Origin: Acidobacteriota bacterium
GTDB lineage: Bacteria > Acidobacteriota > Vicinamibacteria > Vicinamibacterales > 2-12-FULL-66-21
Length of the DNA: 64,000 nt
NCBI GenBank assembly: GCA_003222675.1
Contig: QHWT01000059.1
Location: 51,212-115,211, forward strand
Direction: 5' to 3'
Shown: piece after piece, positions 60,320 through 64,000 of the stretch
How positions within the stretch are numbered: the stretch's first letter is position 1
Layout: each line of letters starts with the position of its first letter
Translations under genes and position numbers: made by a program
Notes under the pieces: generated by a model
Seen by the model: only the letters and a program-made list of their open reading frames with translations
Databases searched by the model: none
What the model was told of the DNA's origin: nothing

Positions 60320-61351
60320 ATGCCCCCATCCTGTTTCGGATCGTTCAAAGAGGAGCTCGCGGCCGGCGCGGCCAACGCGGTGGACGTGTGCCTGGCGATC
60401 GAGCGCGGCGAACGCGTCGCGCTGGTCGCCGACGAACCGAGCAGGGAAGTGGCGGCGAGCCTCGAGCGCGCGCTTGAAGACGCGGGAGCGGTGAAGGATT
60501 GCGTGCTGATCGAGAACGTCGCAGCGCGGCCGCTGACCAAGGCGCCGCGCGAGGTCCTCGACGCCCTCGAGCGCGCCGACGCCGGCATCCTCTGCGTGCA
60601 GCCGCAGCAGGGTGAGCTCGGAGCCCGCATGGCCATCGTCGCGACGGCGGAACGCCGCGGGATCCGCTACGCGCACATGGTCGGCGTCACGCCTCACATC
60701 ATGATGCAGGGCATGCGCGCCGACTACCGCCTCGTCGACCGGCTGAGCACGCGTCTCTGCGAACGGATGCGCGACGCCGAGACGCTGCGCGTCGAGACCG
60801 CGGCAGGAACCTCCCTCATGGCGTCGTTCGACTCGTCGCTCTCGTGGATCAAGACGAGCGGGCTGATCAGCACGCGCTACTGGTCGAACCTGCCGGCGGG
60901 CGAGGTCTTCACGACGCCGGCGCGCGTGGACGGCATGTTCGTCTGCAATGGAACCGCCGGCGATTACTTCGGGCAGAAGTACGGCGACCTCGCGTCCACG
61001 CCGCTGACATTGGAGATCGCCGAGGGCCGCCTCGTTGCTGCGCATTGCGCGCGCACCGACCTCGAGCAGGAGTTCTGGCAATACTGCCACACCGACGAAA
61101 ACAGCGACCGCGTCGGCGAGCTCGCCTTCGGCACCAACATCGCGCTGCACGAGATGATCGGGATCCTGCTGCAGGACGAAAAGCTGCCGGGCGTCCATCT
61201 CGCCTTCGGCGATCCGTATGGAAGGCAGACGGGCGCCGACTGGAAATCACGCACGCACGTCGACGTTCTCACGCGCGACTGCGACGTCTGGATCGACGAT
61301 GACCAGGTGATCCGGCGCGGAGAGTATCTGCTCGATCGTCTGGGACTGTGA
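60320..61351 (+). CDS. M29-like aminopeptidase
   Basis: A 343-residue protein of the thermophilic metalloaminopeptidase (M29-like) family. Possible metal ligands lie in LPAGEVFTTPARVDG (Glu), ELAFGTNIALHEMIG (Glu), PGVHLAFGDPYG (His) and SRTHVDVLTRDCDVWI (His, Asp). The frame is open 14 codons upstream, but the ATG at 60320 starts a normal-looking N-terminus. It is the last plus-strand gene of the amidoligase run and would release or trim aminoacyl groups from the product. No leader sequence is seen, so it is cytoplasmic. Confidence 0.85.
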   Translation: MPPSCFGSFKEELAAGAANAVDVCLAIERGERVALVADEPSREVAASLERALEDAGAVKDCVLIENVAARPLTKAPREVLDALERADAGILCVQPQQGELGARMAIVATAERRGIRYAHMVGVTPHIMMQGMRADYRLVDRLSTRLCERMRDAETLRVETAAGTSLMASFDSSLSWIKTSGLISTRYWSNLPAGEVFTTPARVDGMFVCNGTAGDYFGQKYGDLASTPLTLEIAEGRLVAAHCARTDLEQEFWQYCHTDENSDRVGELAFGTNIALHEMIGILLQDEKLPGVHLAFGDPYGRQTGADWKSRTHVDVLTRDCDVWIDDDQVIRRGEYLLDRLGL

Positions 61352-61420
61352 GCGGCTCAAGGCTCAGGACTCATGGTGGCTCACGCTGCCGGCCAGCATG
61401 AGCCATGAGTCATACGCCAC
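61352..61420. repeat. Degenerate heptad array GGCTCAN
   Basis: Units GGCTCAA, GGCTCAG, GACTCAT and GGCTCAC followed by inverted GAGCCAT and GAGTCAT lie between the convergent aminopeptidase and esterase genes. This is the inverse sequence family of 57753-57810. Confidence 0.7.
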
Positions 61421-61429
61421 GAGCTTATT

Positions 61430-62158
61430 TCACACCCGCCACATGTACTCCCGCATCTGATGTTGCCAGTACGGCCAGTCGTGGCCGCCCATCGGTCCCC
61501 AGTCGTCCAGGTAATGACGGATGCCGCGGCTCCACAGGATGCTGGAGAGCCGATAGGACTCGTCGCTCTTCTCCCACGGGCCCGAGCCCGTCGCGATATG
61601 GATCTCGCAACTCGCGAGATGTCCGAGGGCCCACGAATCGGACAGATTGGCGAGATAGTCGACGGGGTTGTTGAAATAGAAGTTGTCGTCGTAATCGCCG
61701 TTCATGAAGCGCTTCATGTCGTACACGCCCGACAGCGCGTAGCAGCGTTTCACGATGTCCGGGTGCTTGAACAGCGTGTTTGCGGCATGATACGCGCCAA
61801 GCGACGCGCCCATGGTCCACACGCCGGTGCCGCTGTCGCGGCAGTTGTACCGCACGAACGGGACGATCTCCTGCGTGATGTACTCGTCGTACTGCCGCTG
61901 CATCCAGCTGCGATGCCGGGGGTGCGCGCCGCCGTTGCCGAGCGCGTCTCGATGGTTCGTGTTGACGCAGAACACCTTGACGCGTCCTCCCTCGATCGCA
62001 TCGCCGATGCTGGCGATGAGCCCTTGCCGCTCGTACTCCCATTCATCGCCGCCGCTCGTGGGGAACGCGATCATGGGAGGCCCCCAGTGGCCGTAGATCA
62101 CGACGCCCATGTCGCGGCCGAGCCGCGATGAATACCAATACTGATGCGCTCGACGCAT
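61430..62158 (-). CDS. Esterase-like alpha/beta-hydrolase
   Basis: A 242-residue alpha/beta-hydrolase with no signal peptide. The nucleophile elbow is VWTMGASLGAYHAANTLF (GASLG), an early strand is MGVVIYGHWGPPMIAFPTSGGDE, and the catalytic His is in HYLDDWGPMGGHDWPYWQHQM (GGHDW). It resembles esterase-D/antigen-85-like proteins. It is convergent to the aminopeptidase and divergent from the next esterase. A role in the amidoligase pathway is inferred from position only. Confidence 0.88.
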   Translation of the reverse strand: MRRAHQYWYSSRLGRDMGVVIYGHWGPPMIAFPTSGGDEWEYERQGLIASIGDAIEGGRVKVFCVNTNHRDALGNGGAHPRHRSWMQRQYDEYITQEIVPFVRYNCRDSGTGVWTMGASLGAYHAANTLFKHPDIVKRCYALSGVYDMKRFMNGDYDDNFYFNNPVDYLANLSDSWALGHLASCEIHIATGSGPWEKSDESYRLSSILWSRGIRHYLDDWGPMGGHDWPYWQHQMREYMWRV

Positions 62159-62196
62159 CGTGACATTGTAGTGTTCCTCCGGAGGCGGAAAGAGGG

Positions 62197-62345
62197 TTCC
62201 TCAGGTTCTAGTCGTTGCCGCATTCCCGGGTTCTGGTTCTCACGTTTCCGGTTCCGCGCACACACCGTGAACGCGAGAACCGAGAACCGAGAACCGAGAA
62301 CCGAGAACCAGAACTCAGGAACCTTGGAACACCGGAACTACTGGA
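62197..62345. repeat. Heptad array GAACCGA with inverted GGTTCC units
   Basis: The left half contains GGTTCT and GGTTCC units and the right half a clean GAACCGA array (62276-62309) followed by degenerate GGAACC units, so the two halves can pair. It occupies the divergent promoter region of the two esterase genes. Confidence 0.9.
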
Positions 62346-62362
62346 ACCCTCTTGTTATCAGC

Positions 62363-63112
62363 ATGAGTAAGCACGCGCTCGACGTCTGGTCCCCGCAACT
62401 GCGCAACCGCCGGCAGATTGACGTGTACCTGCCGCCGTCGTACGAGAGCGAACCGCGCCGGCGCTACCCGGTCGTCTACATGCACGACGGGCAGAACCTC
62501 TCGGATCCGTTCACCGCGTTTGGCGGCACGACGTGGCGGCTCGAAGCCGCGCTCGAACGGCTGGCATCGCGCGGTCTCGAGACGATCGTCGTCGGCATCC
62601 ACAACATGGGCGAACAGCGGATCGCCGAATACACACCGTTTCGGGATGCCCGGCACGGCGGCGGGCGCGGAGATCGCTACGTACGCTTTCTTGCGGACGT
62701 CGTGAAGCCGAAGATCGATTCGCGCTACCGCACGCGCACCGACCGCGACAACACGTCGATTCTGGGGTCGTCGCTCGGCGGATTGATCAGCCTGTATGCG
62801 TTTTTTCTGCGGCCCTCGCCGTTCGGCCGCGCCGCGGTGATGAGTCCCTCCATCTGGTTTGGCGGGCGCCGCATTCTGGACTTCGTGGAACAGGCGCGGC
62901 ACGTACGCGGCCGCCTGTACCTGGATGCGGGCACTGACGAGGGAGCAGCCACACTACGTGACGCGCGCGCGCTCGCGCGTGTCCTGCGGCAGAATGGCTA
63001 TCGATCCAAAGAGGCGTTTCGCTACGTTGAGGCGAGCCGGCACCGTCATCAGGAACACGATTGGGCGCAGCGGCTGCCCGGCGCGCTGGAGTTCCTGCTC
63101 CGCACCGACTGA
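62363..63112 (+). CDS. Alpha/beta-hydrolase, enterochelin-esterase-like
   Basis: A 249-residue alpha/beta-hydrolase. It begins SKHALDVWSPQLRNRRQIDVYLPPSYES, then YPVVYMHDGQNLSDPFTAFGG, typical of the Fes/esterase-D group. The nucleophile elbow is TSILGSSLGGLISLYAFF (GSSLGG), DAGTDEGAAT supplies the acid, and RHRHQEHDWAQRLPGALEFL the His. The ATG at 62363 follows a heptad array; the frame is open upstream through the array. It may hydrolyse an ester or thioester intermediate of the cluster. No signal peptide. Confidence 0.88.
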   Translation: MSKHALDVWSPQLRNRRQIDVYLPPSYESEPRRRYPVVYMHDGQNLSDPFTAFGGTTWRLEAALERLASRGLETIVVGIHNMGEQRIAEYTPFRDARHGGGRGDRYVRFLADVVKPKIDSRYRTRTDRDNTSILGSSLGGLISLYAFFLRPSPFGRAAVMSPSIWFGGRRILDFVEQARHVRGRLYLDAGTDEGAATLRDARALARVLRQNGYRSKEAFRYVEASRHRHQEHDWAQRLPGALEFLLRTD

Positions 63113-63136
63113 TGCCGAGTATGGTCGAGGTACTCG

Positions 63137-63322
63137 TCAGGTTTTGATGTCCGCCCCTCGATCATCGCGCTTGGAATCCCGAGGTTCCGTCTCCAGGAGC
63201 GTCCACATCCCGACGCGCCAGAGTCGCTCGCAGTCCGGGCACCACGTCAGGTACCACGCGTCCATCATGCCCCGCAGCTCGGTGCTCGCCTGACACTTCG
63301 GACAAATCAAAGTCACAGCCAT
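63137..63322 (-). CDS. Small zinc-ribbon protein
   Basis: A 61-residue protein starting MAVTLICPKCQASTELRG with a second pair in TWCPDCERLWRV; the CPxCx pattern defines a zinc ribbon. The C-terminal tail is charged. The start is chosen where the ribbon begins. It resembles the N-terminal ribbon of the receiver protein at 49737-50324 and, like that module, sits next to a receiver gene, here the divergent one at 63478. Confidence 0.6.
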   Translation of the reverse strand: MAVTLICPKCQASTELRGMMDAWYLTWCPDCERLWRVGMWTLLETEPRDSKRDDRGADIKT

Positions 63323-63477
63323 GATGATTTTGTAGGGAAACCCGACGCGGTTCCGGTCCGCAGACGGCATCCGCAGCCCTGCCCGCATGGTGCGTGCCGT
63401 CAAAGCCTCATCCATGGTACGGTCCTCGCAAGAGGACCCGTCGCACACGTTCGTCTGGGCATTCGAATGGAACATTG

Positions 63478-63885
63478 ATGACACGTTTGCGCCCTCTCGT
63501 CCTGATCGCGGAAGATTTCGAAGACGCCCGCGAGCTGTACCGCGACTACCTCGAGTTCTCCGGATTTACTGTGGAGGCGGCAGCCAACGGCCGCGAAGCC
63601 ATCGAAATGGCATCGAGGCTCCAACCCGACATCATCCTGATGGACGCGAGCATGCCCGTGCTCGACGGGTGGCAGGCGACACGCGAGCTCAAGTCCAGCC
63701 CGCAAACGCAGCACATCCCCGTGATCGCCCTCACCGCGCACGCGTTCGACGATGCCCGGCAGCAGGCGAAGGTGGCGGGCTGCGACGGATTCATCACCAA
63801 GCCGTGCCTGCCCGACGATCTGGTCGAAAAAGTCCGCGAGACGCTGGACGGCGCCGGCAAGCGGAAACCTCGCGGCCGTCTTTAG
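63478..63885 (+). CDS. Stand-alone response regulator receiver
   Basis: A 135-residue CheY-like receiver with LVLIAEDFEDARELYRDYL (acidic pocket), IILMDASMPVLDGWQATREL (phosphoacceptor Asp), VIALTAHAFDDARQQ (switch Thr) and FITKPCLPDDL (conserved Lys-Pro). A short basic tail follows. There is no output domain and no kinase nearby. It is divergent from the small zinc-ribbon gene. Confidence 0.9.
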   Translation: MTRLRPLVLIAEDFEDARELYRDYLEFSGFTVEAAANGREAIEMASRLQPDIILMDASMPVLDGWQATRELKSSPQTQHIPVIALTAHAFDDARQQAKVAGCDGFITKPCLPDDLVEKVRETLDGAGKRKPRGRL

Positions 63886-63928
63886 TGGCTCGCTCGCAAA
63901 ATAGCTCGCCATTCGGCCGCCGCTGGAT

Positions 63929-63998
63929 CCCGCGCTGCGGCGTTGCTCCTTCCTCAAATACTCCCGGTATTCTCGGTCGTCGCGCCTTGCAGCGCGGG
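63929..63998. repeat. Palindromic repeat element at the window end
   Basis: CCCGCGCTGC (63929-63938) pairs perfectly with GCAGCGCGGG (63989-63998); inside is AATACTCCCGGTATT, another palindrome. The layout suggests a dispersed palindromic element or terminator after the receiver gene. It may continue past the window. Confidence 0.75.
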
Positions 63999-64000
63999 CG

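Overview
The window is about 64 kb of high-GC bacterial chromosome. The gene content suggests an Acidobacteriota genome, most plausibly Vicinamibacteria. The pointers are a PadR regulator paired with an ADOP-type MacB/FtsX permease, a TonB-dependent receptor with an N-terminal carboxypeptidase-regulatory domain, a DUF1549/DUF1553 cytochrome with a DUF1501 partner, DUF1080, many Tat-like signal peptides, and several Gfo/Idh/MocA and xylose-isomerase-like TIM-barrel proteins. This taxonomic call is inference. I see no rRNA, tRNA, CRISPR array, integrase or transposase.

Layout. 1-14.3 kb: sugar-metabolism genes (SSS symporter, TIM-barrel isomerase, cyclophilin, an FAD oxidoreductase-nagB-MFS operon, PIG-L deacetylase, a frameshifted AP-superfamily gene, creatininase, FAH-family hydratase, RluA synthase, DapA-family aldolase). 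14.4-25.4 kb: Gfo/Idh/MocA proteins, an APC permease with a P1 peptidase, a PqaA-type protein with a short HlyD adaptor, an ankyrin protein and a decayed PepSY locus. 25.5-32.3 kb: histidine phosphatase, two PadR modules and a metallophosphoesterase. 32.3-46 kb: a secreted-enzyme block on the minus strand (NHL propeller, DUF1501, DUF1549/1553 cytochrome, PIG-L, broken GH2, broken PQQ dehydrogenase, diheme cytochrome, DUF1080), then an SGNH hydrolase and an aldehyde dehydrogenase. 46-55.2 kb: TonB receptor, two receiver proteins, a metallo-beta-lactamase-fold enzyme, a highly structured intergenic element, a ring-cleaving dioxygenase and pckG. 55.3-63.9 kb: a small AraC-type HTH protein, a zinc-ribbon protein translationally coupled to a lasso-B2-like transglutaminase, then a ligase cluster (GCS2 carboxylate-amine ligase, ATP-grasp, circularly permuted ATP-grasp, M29-like aminopeptidase, two alpha/beta-hydrolase esterases), and a last receiver protein.

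Three things stand out. First, the 55.3-63.1 kb cluster looks like a machine that makes and trims a peptide-like or amide-linked compound; it is my best candidate for an undescribed system. Second, the intergenic regions carry many tandem arrays with a 7-bp period but different unit sequences, plus several families of palindromic elements, including a roughly 285-bp nested inverted structure at 52.06-52.34 kb. Third, four genes (AP-superfamily, PepSY, GH2, PQQ dehydrogenase) carry internal out-of-frame lesions although both halves are well conserved. That may be recent gene decay or an assembly problem, and it should be checked against reads.
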